From: Saccopteryx bilineata
Lineage: Eukaryota; Chordata; Mammalia; Chiroptera; Emballonuridae
Direction of reading: 5' to 3'
Length of the DNA stretch: 64,000 nt
Assembly (NCBI RefSeq): GCF_036850765.1
Contig: NC_089501.1
Location: forward strand, 16,716,997 to 16,780,996
Each line of letters opens with the position of its first letter. Within the stretch, counting starts at the first letter, position 1. This document shows, piece after piece, positions 54,791-64,000 of this stretch. The notes beneath the pieces were generated by a model. That model searched no databases. It was not told the DNA's origin and was given only the letters and a program-made list of their open reading frames with translations. A program made the translations under genes and the position numbers.

Positions 54791-55234
54791 TATTTTGTTT
54801 GTTTTTATTAAATTTATAGTGGTGACACTGGTTCACATAATTATACAGATTTCAGGTGTCCAATTCTACAACACATCTCTGTATACCATATTATGCATTC
54901 ATCCCTCCCCCCAAGTCAAGTCTTCATCTATCACCATGTATCTATCCTATACCCTTCTCCACCTCCCACCCCACCCCAGAAATCACCACATTATTATCCA
55001 TGTCCATGTGTTTTATCTTTTCTCTTTTTTTTCTTACCTTTTTGCTCAACCCCTTCACATTCCTCACTTAGCCCCCTGCCCACTGACAACTGTCAGCATG
55101 ATCCCTATGTATGAGTCTGTTTCTTCTCTGCTTATTAGTTCATTTGATTCCACATATGAGTGAAATCATAGGGTTCTTGTATTTGTCTGACGGGCTTGTT
55201 TCACTTAACATAATACTCTTCAGTCCATTTATGC

Positions 55235-55959
55235 CAGGGGTCCCCAAACTTTTTACACAGGGGCCAGTTCACTATCCCTCAGACCGTTGGAGGGCCAAAC
55301 TATAAAAAAAACTATGAACAAATCCCTATGCACACTGCACATATCTTATTTTTTTTTACATTTTTAAAAAATTTATTTATTAAATTTAATGCAGTGACAT
55401 TGATAAATCAGGGTACATATGTTGAGAGAAAACATCTCTAGATTATTTTGACATTTGATTTGATTGTGCTGTATACCCCTCCCCCAAAGTTAAATTGTCT
55501 TCTGTCACTTTCTATCTGGTTTTCTTTGTGACCCTCCCCTCCCCAACCCCTCTCTGCACATATCGTATTTTAAAGTAAAAAAACAAAACAAAACGGGAAC
55601 AAATACAATATTTAAAATAAAGAACAAGTAAATTTAAATCAACAAACTGACCAGTATTTCAATGGGAACTATGGGCCTGCTTTTGGCTAATGAGATGATC
55701 AATGACCGGTTCCATATTTGTCCCTGCTAGCTGTAACAAGTGATATGACGCACTTCCAGAGCCGTGACATGTGCGTCCTACATCACCAGAAGTAGTACTG
55801 TACATGAGCGAAGCCACACTTTGGGGCGCCGCCACATACAGTCCTCCTCTCACTGACCACCAATGAAAGAGGTACCCCTTCCAGAAGTGCAGCGGGGGCT
55901 GGATAAATGGCCTCAGGGAGGCCACATGCAACCCACGGGCCATAGTTTGGGGACCCCTG
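55235..55959 (+). mobile_element. hAT-type DNA transposon carrying a nested L1 end
   Basis: Ends CAGGGGTCCCCAAACT and AGTTTGGGGACCCCTG form 15-16 bp inverted repeats. The flanking 8-mers ATTTATGC (55227-55234) and ATCTCTGC (55960-55967) agree at 6 of 8, and removing the element restores the L1 reading CCATTTATGC-TGTTGCAAAA. Without the nested L1 it is about 507 bp. No transposase frame. The outer parts match the short copy at 33332-33522. Confidence 0.86.
55353..55571 (-). mobile_element. Young LINE-1 3' end nested in the hAT element
   Basis: T-rich start (mirror of a poly(A)), AATTTATTTATTAAATTTAA, TGCAGTGACATTGATAAATC, AGGGTACATATGTTGAGAGA and TCTAGATTATTTTGACATTT. This is the reverse complement of the 3' end of the L1s at 47800-47940 and 23800-23890. 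CTGCACATATCTTATTTT (55335-55352) and CTGCACATATCGTATTTT (55554-55571), 17 of 18 identical, are its target duplication. Severely 5' truncated. Confidence 0.9.
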
Positions 55960-56392
55960 ATCTCTGCTGTTGCAAAAGGTAAGATATCTTTTTTTATGGC
56001 TGCATAGTATTCTGTTATGTAAATGTGCCACAGCTTTTGTATCCACTCATCTACTGAAGAGCAATTAGGCTATTTCTGGATCTTGGCTATTTTAAATAAC
56101 ACTATAATAAACATAAGGGTGCATATAGTTTTTCAAATTTGTGTTTCTGGATTTTTAGGCTATATTTCCAGAAGTGGGATCTCTGGGTCAAAGGCAGTTC
56201 TATTTTAAATTTTTTGAGGTAACTCCATACTGCTTTCCACAGTGGCTGTATTTATCTGCATTTCCACCAACAGATCATGAGGGTTCCCTTTTTTCTATAC
56301 CCTTGCCAATACTTGTTGTTTGTTGATTTATTAGTGATAGCCATTCTGACAGGTGAGAAGTGATATCTCATTGTAGCTTTAATTTGCATATG

Positions 56393-57718
56393 GAATCAAT
56401 GCAATTCCTATCAATATACTGATGGTGTATTTCACTGAACTAAGATAAATATTCCAAAAATTTATATGAAACCACAAAAGACACTGAATAGCCACAGTAA
56501 TCTTGAGGAAGAAGAACACAGTTGGAGGAATCATGCTATCTGGTATCAAACTATACTACAAGGCCATAGAAATCAAAACAGTACTGGCATAAAAACAGAC
56601 AAATAGATCAATGAAACAGAATAGTGAGCCCAGTGGTGGGATTCAGTGGGGTCTCAAGGGTTCGGCAGAACTTATACTTAACTTTTTGTTGTGTTCAGTG
56701 AACTGGTTGTGAAAATGGTGGGCGGTAGTGGAGCAACCAAACGGCGCCACGATTGGCCCACCATGAAAGCTGAAATGCCCACTAGTGGGCTGGAGGGGTC
56801 AGTTTGACCAGCACTGCAAAAGTGGGCGGTTTTTATAAAAAAGGTTTGCCATTACGGTTCTAAGCACTCATAGTAATGTGCATTCTGTCCACAGGTGAAA
56901 AAAATTGCAAATGAGGACACCAATCAAGAAGCAATATGAACATATCTTAACAGCTTAATTGTTTTTTTGTCAGGTATTATTTAATATTTTTTCATTAATA
57001 TTTTAAAACTTTCTTACAGCATAATCTAGTTTTGTGTACCTCTTTTATTATTCTTATTTAAGTATTAAAAGAATGAAATAATAAACTTCCTTTCAGTATA
57101 TATATTTTTATACTTAAAACAGTCATTATGGCAGAGAACCAATTGTTAAATTATTTGAATCCCACCAGTGAGTAAGCCCATATACCAACCCATGCCTATA
57201 TAGTCAATTAATATATGACAAAGGAGACAAAAACATACAATGGGTTAGACAGTCCAGTCAATAAATGGTATTATGAAAATTAAATAAATTATGCAAAAAA
57301 ATGAAACTAAACTTCTTTCTTACACCATACACAGGAATAAATTCAAAATAGTTTAAAGACTTAAATATTAGGCTTGAAACCATAAAAATCTTAGAAGGAA
57401 AAACAGGCAGTAAACCTAATACATTTCTTGTAGCAATTACTTTTTTTTCTGATATACTTCCTCAAACAAAAGAAACAAAAGATAAATAAATGGGACGATA
57501 TCAAACTAAAAAGTTTTTGCACAGCAAAGGAAACCGGAATGAAAAGACAGCCCACTGAATGGGAGAACACATTTGCTGATACATGTGATAAGAGATTTAT
57601 ACCCAAAATTTATAAAGATCTTACAAAACTCAAAACCAAAAACAAAGAATCTAATTAAAAAATGGACAAAGGGCCTGAATAGACATTTTTCTAAAGAGGA
57701 CATACTATAGGCCAACTA
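56393..57718 (+). mobile_element. Inverted ORF2 arm of the same LINE-1
   Basis: Orientation flips at about 56393. The plus strand now reads forward ORF2: CAATGCAATTCCTATCAATA, TTTATATGAAACCACAAAAG, CAAACTATACTACAAGGCCA, then after the hAT element ATATATGACAAAGGAGACAA, AAGTTTTTGCACAGCAAAGG and AATAGACATTTTTCTAAAGA. It ends where the reverse arm's sequence begins, so the two arms make one twin-primed insertion, old by divergence. Confidence 0.8.
56631..57170 (+). mobile_element. Non-autonomous hAT-type DNA transposon, second copy
   Basis: 540 bp with ends CAGTGGTGGGATTCA and TGAATCCCACCAGTG (one base off a perfect 15-bp inverted repeat). Flanked by AGTGAGCC (56623-56630) and AGTAAGCC (57171-57178), 7 of 8 identical. 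Interior shared with the element at 10125-10627 in opposite orientation: CACCAATCAAGAAGCAATAT, TTGTCAGGTATTATTTAATA and TTATGGCAGAGAACCAATTG. It sits inside an old L1 arm, with L1 text resuming right after it. Confidence 0.88.
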
Positions 57719-59048
57719 TGTATGTTTTAATATATTTATTATTATAATAATTTGACAGTTTTTTAATAAAATTCAGACATTTGATAACTTTTTATTTGTA
57801 ATTGTTGGATAAAGGCCAACAATCAAAATGTATTCAATATAATTTCTCATGCTTTTCCATTGAAAATTCTATGTATTGAAATGTTTCTTATTTCACACAA
57901 GAAAGCATATACACAAACTGATTTTATCTCTAGTTTTTCATGATTTTCTTTGCTGATGCAAGGTGGAAAGACAGAAATGCTCAGCTATCATGCTGAGTCC
58001 TTGGCATGTTTGGATCCCATGACTTTAAACATTTTTGTTTGCTATTCAAACACTGTAAATTGCTAAATAAATTTCTAAACAAGATTGCATGTGCATTATT
58101 TACATTCACATCTATGAGCAAAATTTTACTTCTTTAAGTATTGGAAAGGGTATATATAAAGATTTTTCCATCTTGTGACCTAAATTACTTTGCATATACT
58201 TAAAATTGATTTCTATATATCTTTGACCTTTTTGAAGAAATAAGAATCATGACAGGAATGCATTTGGAGTCCCAAACTATTATTTGTTTATAATACTTGC
58301 CATTTTTTCCCAGTAACACTTTTCTTTCTAATTCTCTTAAAAATAATCGGGTTGGTGATTAATACAACTGCTGCTTGTTTGGCACTTTTTTCTACAAAGC
58401 CCCGAATTATATGGCTCTCATAAATAAGCTTTTAGTAGCCACACCCACTTAGCAAGGATAATAATATGCAAAAATTTCAAGAAACATATGGCACACTCTC
58501 AGAGGTAGACATAAATTACCTCACATTTTTAAACAATACATTTCATTATACAATAGAGATGAGAGGAAGGTTTTGGGAAGAACGGGATATGGTTGCTAAA
58601 TACTATCAAATTTTCTGAGTCAGTACTCATTGAAGATTTCTGAATTTGTTTTGAAATTGCAAATTCTAAAACAAATAACTAAATTCCACTATATAAGTAT
58701 AAAAAAATATCATCAAAGTTCCATATAGAGATCAATATACTTTGACTATCTGACATTTTTTATCTGCTTTTATATCTGTTCTTCTCCATTGGACTAAAGT
58801 ATTAAATTGTTGAATGTGATAAACTAAGAGTAATTTAATTAAGTAATAAATTTACCATAAAGTATAAACACATTAATACATGCATGGCCTCATGTGTAAA
58901 ACTCACTAATTAAGTCAGTGATTTATCAAGTTCTTTAGTTCGGGCCATCAACAGAAAAGAGTTAATAGCGAGACTGAGACTGCTATCCTTAGAAAACATA
59001 TTTATAAGATTTGCCCTTGGCTGGCATCTGGGAACATATGAGTGCCCT
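57719..59048. other. Unique AT-rich sequence
   Basis: No repeat or gene seen. The part at about 58330-58460 is less AT-biased and is reported as a candidate conserved element. Confidence 0.4.
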
Positions 59049-59220
59049 CAGATCAATGTTTTCAAATTTAAAGTGAATAAAAACCAGATGGGCATTTTAG
59101 TAAAATGTAGATTCTGATTCAGTAAGTCTGAAGAAGGGCCTGATATTTTGAATTTTTAACAAATTCCCAGGTAATGCTGACATAATTTATTCAAAATTCA
59201 CACTTCTAGGAACAAAAGCC
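59049..59220 (+). repeat. MER5/MER20-type hAT-Charlie fragment
   Basis: TTAGTAAAATGTAGATTCTG ATTCAGTAAGTCTG, GGGCCTGATATTTTGAATTT and TAACAAATTCCCAGGTAATG CTGA are the core of an old mammalian MITE (GATTCTGATTCAGTAGGTCTGG... and CTAACAAGCTCCCAGGTGATG in memory). The terminal repeats are eroded. I cannot decide firmly between MER5 and MER20 names. Confidence 0.68.
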
Positions 59221-59554
59221 TAAAAAAAACCGGTTCCACTTTCAGTATAGGAGAAAGAAGCTAAGTTAATTGATCAATTAACCTGTCTTTGCTCCCATAT
59301 ATCCTTATCAATACACACTGCTGATGGATAATATTAGACTTGCACGTAGGGCTTGTTTGTGAGGTTAAGAAAGTTTAATATTAAACAAGTAGGTCAGAAT
59401 TGTGCATACATTTATCTCCCAAATAATGCAGCCATTAAAATTTATTTATTTTATTAATAAACTCATTTATCTTAAATTTGTATTTGCCTGGAATTGTTAC
59501 CAGAAGTTTATTGAGTAATGAGATTTAGATTTTTATCATACTTTTCAAATCTTT
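59221..59554. other. Unique spacer
   Basis: Nothing recognised. Confidence 0.45.
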
Positions 59555-59735
59555 TTTTTTTCCTGTAGTTTAAACTTTAAATTAAGGCTATTGGGGTGAC
59601 ATTGTCAAATAAGATTGTATAGGTTTCAAGTGTACAATTCTCTGATACATCATCTGTATACTGTATTGTGTGCCCAGCATCCAAAGTCAAGTCTCCTTCC
59701 ATCACCATTCTGTTGTCTGTGTCTGAGTTCTTATT
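59555..59735 (-). mobile_element. LINE-1 3' UTR fragment, reverse
   Basis: T-run, then ATTGGGGTGACATTGTCAAA, TAGGTTTCAAGTGTACAATT and CAAAGTCAAGTCTCCTTCCA: the reverse complement of an L1MA-like 3' end, the same landmarks as 30768 and 54791. 5' truncated, diverged. Confidence 0.7.
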
Positions 59736-59817
59736 TGTAATTTGATTTTAACAGCTTTATTTACAATCAAAATGCTGTAAACTGGATATATTTAAATTGT
59801 ATACCTTGATAAATTTT

Positions 59818-60031
59818 TTTATGTTCTTTTTTTTAAATTTTTTTTAAATTTATTCATTTTTTTAGAGAGGAGAGAAAGAGGGAGAGAGAGAAACAGAGAG
59901 AAAGAAGTGGGGAGGAGCTGGAAGCATCAACTCCCATATGTGCCTTGACCAGGCAAGCCCAGGGTTTCGAACCGGCAACCTCAGCATTTTCAGGTCGACG
60001 CTTTATCCACTGCACCACCACAGGTCAGGCC
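59818..60031 (-). mobile_element. Short Ves-related SINE, reverse, young
   Basis: T-rich tail, (GA)n-rich text, GAAGCATCAACTCCCATATG, TGCCTTGACCAGGCAAGCCC, the B-box complement GGGTTTCGAACCGG and TTTATCCACTGCACCACCAC. An exact 16-bp duplication, TACCTTGATAAATTTT, lies at 59802-59817 and 60032-60047. Confidence 0.94.
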
Positions 60032-60746
60032 TACCTTGATAAATTTTAACATATTCATACGTCACTGAAAGTAGTACCACGTCACTCCTCAGAATTTCCT
60101 CTTACCACTTAATACCAGTTCCTTACTGCCCTTTCTCTCCCCATCCCCTCACTTCACTGGCATTTTCTAAAATTGTATATAAATTGAATTGCACATGTGT
60201 ACTCTTCTTTTGTCGCTGTTTGTGCTATGTTTTATCTGTCTTCTTTCATTTAGTACAGTTATTTTGAGATTGATCTATGGTGTATGTGTCAATAGTTTAT
60301 TTGTTTTTACTTTTGAGTAATATTCCATGGTATTAATATATCACAATTTGTTTATCAATTCTCTGGTTAATAAATATTTGGGATTTTTCCTCCAGGTTTC
60401 AAATATTCAAAAAAAAATTCTATGAACATTTGTTTTGAAGTCTTTGTAAGGACATATGATTTTACTTCTCTCAGGTAAATATTAGGAGAGGAATGGCTGA
60501 TGGATATATGTTTAACATTTTAAGCAATTTCAAAGCTGCATATCAAGACGTGGTGATATTTTATATTCCCAGTAGTGTTGCTTGCATGAGAATTCCACTC
60601 ATTTTACAACCTTTTTTGACACTTGGTGTGGTCAATGTTTTAATTTTAGCCTTTTTGGTGTGTGTACTGCTACCTCTTATAGTTTTCATTCTCATTTCCT
60701 TAATGACAAATAATGCTAAGAATGTCATGATGTGTTTACTTTCCAA

Positions 60747-61100
60747 CGTCTTAGTTGGCTCACTGCCAAAGTAAGATACCACAGACTGGGTGGCTTAAAC
60801 AACTGAAATTTACTTCTCACAGTTCAGGAGGGTGGGAATCTAAAATCAAGGTACCAGCTAATCAGTTTCCAGTGAGCTCTCTGTTTGGCTTTGCAGTTAA
60901 TAGCCTTCTGTGTCCTAACACTGTAGGGATAGAGCTTGAGCTCTCTGGTATCTCTTCTTAAAGGCCACTTATCCTATCAGATCAGAGCTCCACTCTTATG
61001 ACCTCATTTAACCCTAATTACTCATTCCAAATACAGCCACACTGAGAATTAAGACTTCAACATAAGAATTTTGAAAGGACACAATTCAGTCCATAACACC
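60747..61100 (-). mobile_element. MLT1A/B-like MaLR LTR, reverse
   Basis: CACAGACTGGGTGGCTTAAA CAACTGAAATTTACTTCTC, TGAGCTCTCTGGTATCTCTT CTTAAAGG, TTATGACCTCATTTAACCCT AATTACTC and ACACAATTCAGTCCATAACA are, read backwards, the MLT1A/B LTR from TGTTATGGACTGAATTG. It lies within an older L1 whose reading resumes on both sides. Solo LTR. Confidence 0.83.
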
Positions 61101-62732
61101 ATTCATATAATTTCTTTGGTGAATATATCCTTTGTTTGTACGTCCCTTGTCTAATATCCAGGTATGTGTTTTTCAAATATTTTCTTCTGGGCTGCACTTA
61201 CCTTTATATTCTTAGTGATTCCCATTGAGGAGCAAAACGTTTAAATTTTGATTAGTGATCTATTGAATATTTCTTTTATAAATCCTACTTTTTGTGTATA
61301 TTTAAAACAAAATCTTTTCATAACCCAGATTTGAAGATTTGTTCTTATATTTTTTTCCAAAAGTTTTAGCCTTTAATCTTACATTGACACCCATAATTAA
61401 TTATGAATCAATTTCTGTATATGTGTGAATGAGGTAATTGTAGAAGTTTTATTTTTGCAAAAGTCCTCTAAATGCTCTAACGTCATTTGAATAGATTATC
61501 TTTCCCACTGAATCAGTTTCACACCCTTGTCAAAAATCAATTGACATCTATGTATAGAACTATTGTGGAACTCTGTTCCATTGATCTTTCATTTCATGTA
61601 CCCACACATTTATTATCAAAGTTTTATAACCATTGAAATAAGGTAGTTTTAAGTACTTGAGCATTGTTTATCTTTTTCAAACGTGTGTGTGAGATATTTG
61701 TAACTTTTGTATAGTCAGGTAAATTTTAAAATCAGCACATTAATTCCCTAAAAAAGCCCACTGTGATTTTGATTGGAATGGCCTTGACTCTACAGATCAA
61801 TTGTCAGAGAATTAACATCTTAACAGTTTAAATCTTTTGACTTCCGAGCATGGTGCATCTCTCTTTTTATATATGTTGGTTTTTCAGTGCACAAGTCCTG
61901 CACATATTTTGTTAGATTTATTCTTATAAATTTTATATTTTCTTGCATTTATAAACATATTTTAAAATTTTCTGATTGTTTATTGCTAGAATATTAAAAT
62001 ACTATTGGTTTTTGTATATTGATTTTATATGCTGCAGCCTTGCTAAATGCAGTTAATTCTAAGAGCTTATGTTCTGTCCTACTAACTCTTTTCACTTTGG
62101 TCTCTCTGAACTCTTAGTTCTGAAATCTGCCAGGCTCTGTGTTAAATTTCCTTCTTTGGACCATGGCCTAGAAAATCTCTCTTAGCAATAGACACAGCAA
62201 TCAGGCAATCATAGGTCTAATTCAAGATTGATAGTTTTTATCTTTTGGTAATTTCAAGATGTTCTCTTGTCTTTTGCTTCATTTCTTGTTTTTCACAAGA
62301 AATCTGTTGTCATCCTTATCTTTGTTACTCTGCATACACAATATCTTTATGACTTTGGCTGCTTTTTTTGTTTATCTGGAGGTTTGAAGAATTTTGTTTT
62401 TGCCTTATTATAGTTTTCTTAATATTTCTTGCCTTGGTTGAGGTTTGCTGAGATTTTTATACCTGTGAATAGTATTGAGTTTTGTCGCATTTGAAATTTC
62501 AGTACCATTAGTTCTTCAGAAAAAAATTTTTTGGACTTACAGCTCACTGCTGCACTGTTGTTTTTTCAGATTTTTAAATTTATGCTTGTGTTTTGTTTTG
62601 AATACTATTTACTGCTGTGACTTATAAATTACTAAACTTTCCTTCTTATTGCCTAGTTTGTCATTAATCCCATTCAATTTAGTTCTCTTAGACCTTGTAG
62701 TGTTCTTCTCTTGAAGTTAGATTTAGTTTTTT

Positions 62733-63096
62733 GTAGTTTTTTAATTTTTTTTTAAATTTTTCTGAAGTGAGAAGTTGGAAGGCAGAGAGACAGACTTCTG
62801 CATGCACCCGATCTGAATCCACCCAGCATGCCCACTAGGGGTGATGCTCTGCCCATCTGGAGCATTGGTTCATTGCAACTGAAGCCATTCTAACGCCTGA
62901 GGTGGAGGCCATGGAACCATCCTCAGCGCCTGAGCCAACTTTTGCTCCAATGGAGCTTGGCTGTGGGAGGGGAAGAGAGAGATAGAGAGGAATGAGAAGC
63001 AGATGGGCGTTTCTCTTTTGTGCCCTGACCTGGAATCAAACAGGGACTTCTACATGCTGGGCTGATGCTCTAATGTTATGCCAACCTGCCAGGGCC
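62733..63096 (-). mobile_element. Diverged Rhin-type SINE, reverse
   Basis: TTTTCTGAAGTGAGAAGTTG GAAGGCAG, TCCACCCAGCATGCCCACTA, CTCCAATGGAGCTTGGCTGT and a head complement, GCCAACCTGCCAGGGCC. Flanked by AGATTTAGTTTTTT (62719-62732) and AGATTTTGTTTTTT (63097-63110). One CACTAGGGG unit only, so the older form. Confidence 0.9.
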
Positions 63097-63204
63097 AGAT
63101 TTTGTTTTTTTCATCTTCCTTTATTCTACCTAAATTTCTGAATATATGTAATATAGTCATAATAGCTTTTTAAATGTCTTTTGCTATCATGTCTGTCTGG
63201 ATAG

Positions 63205-63595
63205 GTTTTTTGTTGTTGTTGTTGTTGTTTTTCTGTATTTTTCTGACGCTGGAAACCGGGAGGCAGTCAGACAGACTCCCGCATGCGCCCGACTGGGATC
63301 CACCTGGCACTCCCACCAGGGGATGACACTCTGCCCATCCGGGGCGTCGCTCTGTTGCGACTAGAGCCACTCTAGCACCTGGGGCAGAGGCCAAGGAGCC
63401 ATCCCCAGTGCCCGGGCCATCTTTTGCTCCAATGGAGCCTCGGCTGTGGGAGGGGAAGAGAGAGACAGAGAAGAAGGAGAGGGGGGAGGGGTGGAGAAGC
63501 AGATGGGCGCCTCTCCTATGTGCCCTGGCCAGGAATCAACCCGGGACTCCTGCACGCCAGGCCGACGCTCTACCACTGAGCCAACCGGCCAGGGC
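63205..63595 (-). mobile_element. Rhin-type SINE, reverse
   Basis: (GTT)n-containing T-rich tail, TTTCTGACGCTGGAAACCGG, one CACCAGGGG unit, CTCCAATGGAGCC and the head complement GAGCCAACCGGCCAGGGCC. The 12-bp duplication CTGTCTGGATAG lies at 63193-63204 and 63596-63607. Inserted 108 bases from the SINE before it, in the same orientation. Confidence 0.94.
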
Positions 63596-63765
63596 CTGTC
63601 TGGATAGTTATTGATTGATTTATTTCTCTCTTCTTTTTTGATGATGGTTCCCTAATCTTTCATATGTTTATGCCACAGGCCAATGTTGTTAAGATGATCA
63701 CAAAGATCTGTGCCTTCATTAGGCGCTTCCTAGTGAATTTGTGCTGGCCTAATGACTTGTTTTAC

Positions 63766-64000
63766 TGTTACAAGAGATTGTAATGTCTATCTTGCTAGCA
63801 GACTCACTGCTGCCTTCTTCACTTCCAAGTTTTGAAGCAGCAGGTTGCAATGTTGCAGCCACTTATGCAGGAAAAACTAATGGTAGCTTCTGCCCAACAG
63901 ACTGAGGAACTGAGATCAAAAGTTCAACAGTTGTCTATAGCGTATTGTACTGAATCCTGTCAATAATCAGGTGAGCTTGGAAATGAGCTGTTCCCTAGGT
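63766..64000 (+). mobile_element. MLT1-type MaLR LTR, running off the window
   Basis: TTGCTAGCAGACTCACTGCT, TGAAGCAGCAGGTTGCAATG, TTCTGCCCAACAGACTGAGG AACTGAGA, CTGAATCCTGTCAATAATCA and GGTGAGCTTGGAAATGAGC follow the order of the middle of MLT1 LTRs (GCCAGCAGACTC..., CCAACAGCCAGCAAGGAACTGAGG..., GAATCCTGCCAACAACCACGTGAG in memory). Its 3' end lies outside the window. Confidence 0.6.

Larger units (their letters stand above)
54791..56392 (-). mobile_element. Old LINE-1 3' UTR and ORF2 C-terminus, reverse
   Basis: The plus strand is the reverse complement of an L1 3' end: TTAAATTTATAGTGGTGACA, TACAGATTTCAGGTGTCC, CCACATATGAGTGAAATCAT and CTTAACATAATACTCTTCAG. After the hAT insertion it continues with TGGCTGCATAGTATTCTG, CCACAGTGGCTGTATTTATC and CCATTCTGACAGGTGAGAAG. 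It joins an inverted arm at 56393. Interrupted by the hAT element at 55235-55959. Confidence 0.82.
59745..62090 (-). mobile_element. Old LINE-1 (L1M type), 3' UTR and ORF2, reverse, broken by SINE and LTR
   Basis: The reverse complement of an L1 runs from AACAGCTTTATTTACAATCA (3' UTR) through TAATATTCCATGGTATTAAT and TGCATGAGAATTCCACTCAT. After an MLT1 LTR it continues with GTCAAAAATCAATTGACATC, TCTGTTCCATTGATC, AAGCCCACTGTGATTTTGAT and TATGCTGCAGCCTTGCTAAA (reverse-transcriptase region of ORF2). Fully degraded. A SINE (59818-60031) and an LTR (60747-61100) lie inside it. Confidence 0.75.
62091..63660 (-). mobile_element. Old L1-related sequence, reverse, with two SINEs inside
   Basis: Continues the same orientation with TTGCCTTGGTTGAGGTTTGC TGAGATTTTTATACCTGTGA, TCATTAATCCCATTC, CATCTTCCTTTATTCTACCT and ATTGATTGATTTATTTCTCT. 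It recalls the reverse-strand 5' part of old L1s and resembles 9040-9640. Exact coordinates within L1 are unsure. Confidence 0.5.

Overview
The window reads as an AT-rich, gene-poor stretch of a bat nuclear genome. I could not support a single protein-coding gene, exon, functional tRNA, rRNA or CRISPR array in it. The best guide to the host is its SINE set. About twenty tRNA-headed SINEs fall into three groups: a ~400 bp element with a CCCTGGCCGGTTGGCTCAG head and a C-rich body (Rhin-1-like), a ~350 bp element with a TGACCAGGCRGTGGCGCAG head and repeated CAAGCCAGCGACC-like units, and a ~190-230 bp element with a CCTGACCTGTGGTGGCGCAG head (the last two Ves-related). From memory this mix is typical of horseshoe and leaf-nosed bats (Rhinolophidae/Hipposideridae). 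Several hAT-type DNA transposons, one lying inside a SINE, also fit a bat. The family assignment is inference; I ran no database search.

Layout. 1-7 kb: unique AT-rich DNA with three SINEs and an old L1 3' end. 7.5-9.6 kb: an old, rearranged L1. 10.1-10.6 kb: a hAT-type element with 8-bp target duplications. 11-17 kb: mostly unique DNA. 17-20 kb: MIR, SINE and LTR fragments. 20-23.9 kb: one L1 insertion flanked by a target duplication, whose 5' UTR is joined directly to the middle of ORF2 and which carries two SINEs inserted at the same spot. 24-37.5 kb: SINEs, MIR, L2, MaLR (MLT1) LTR and two hAT elements. 38.6-39.6 kb: one probable and one possible solo LTR. 40-45.3 kb: the longest repeat-poor stretch. 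45.8-48 kb: an LTR and a twin-primed (inverted) L1 with an 18-bp target duplication. 48-52.8 kb: mostly unique. 53.4-54.15 kb: a solo LTR flanked by ATAGG. 54.8-57.7 kb: a nested stack of an inverted L1, two hAT elements and a younger L1 3' end. 57.7-64 kb: unique DNA, a MER5/MER20-type element, an old L1 broken by SINEs and an MLT1 LTR, and a second MLT1 LTR running off the end.

Nothing here works together as an operon or pathway. What can be read is a history of insertions, dated relative to each other by nesting and by the state of their target-site duplications. The most interesting functional hints are a 13-base core matching the CTCF consensus inside the young Rhin-type SINEs, an L1 5'UTR/ORF2 chimera that retrotransposed as a unit or was deleted afterwards, and a few repeat-free islands with homeodomain-type TAAT motifs that could be conserved enhancers.
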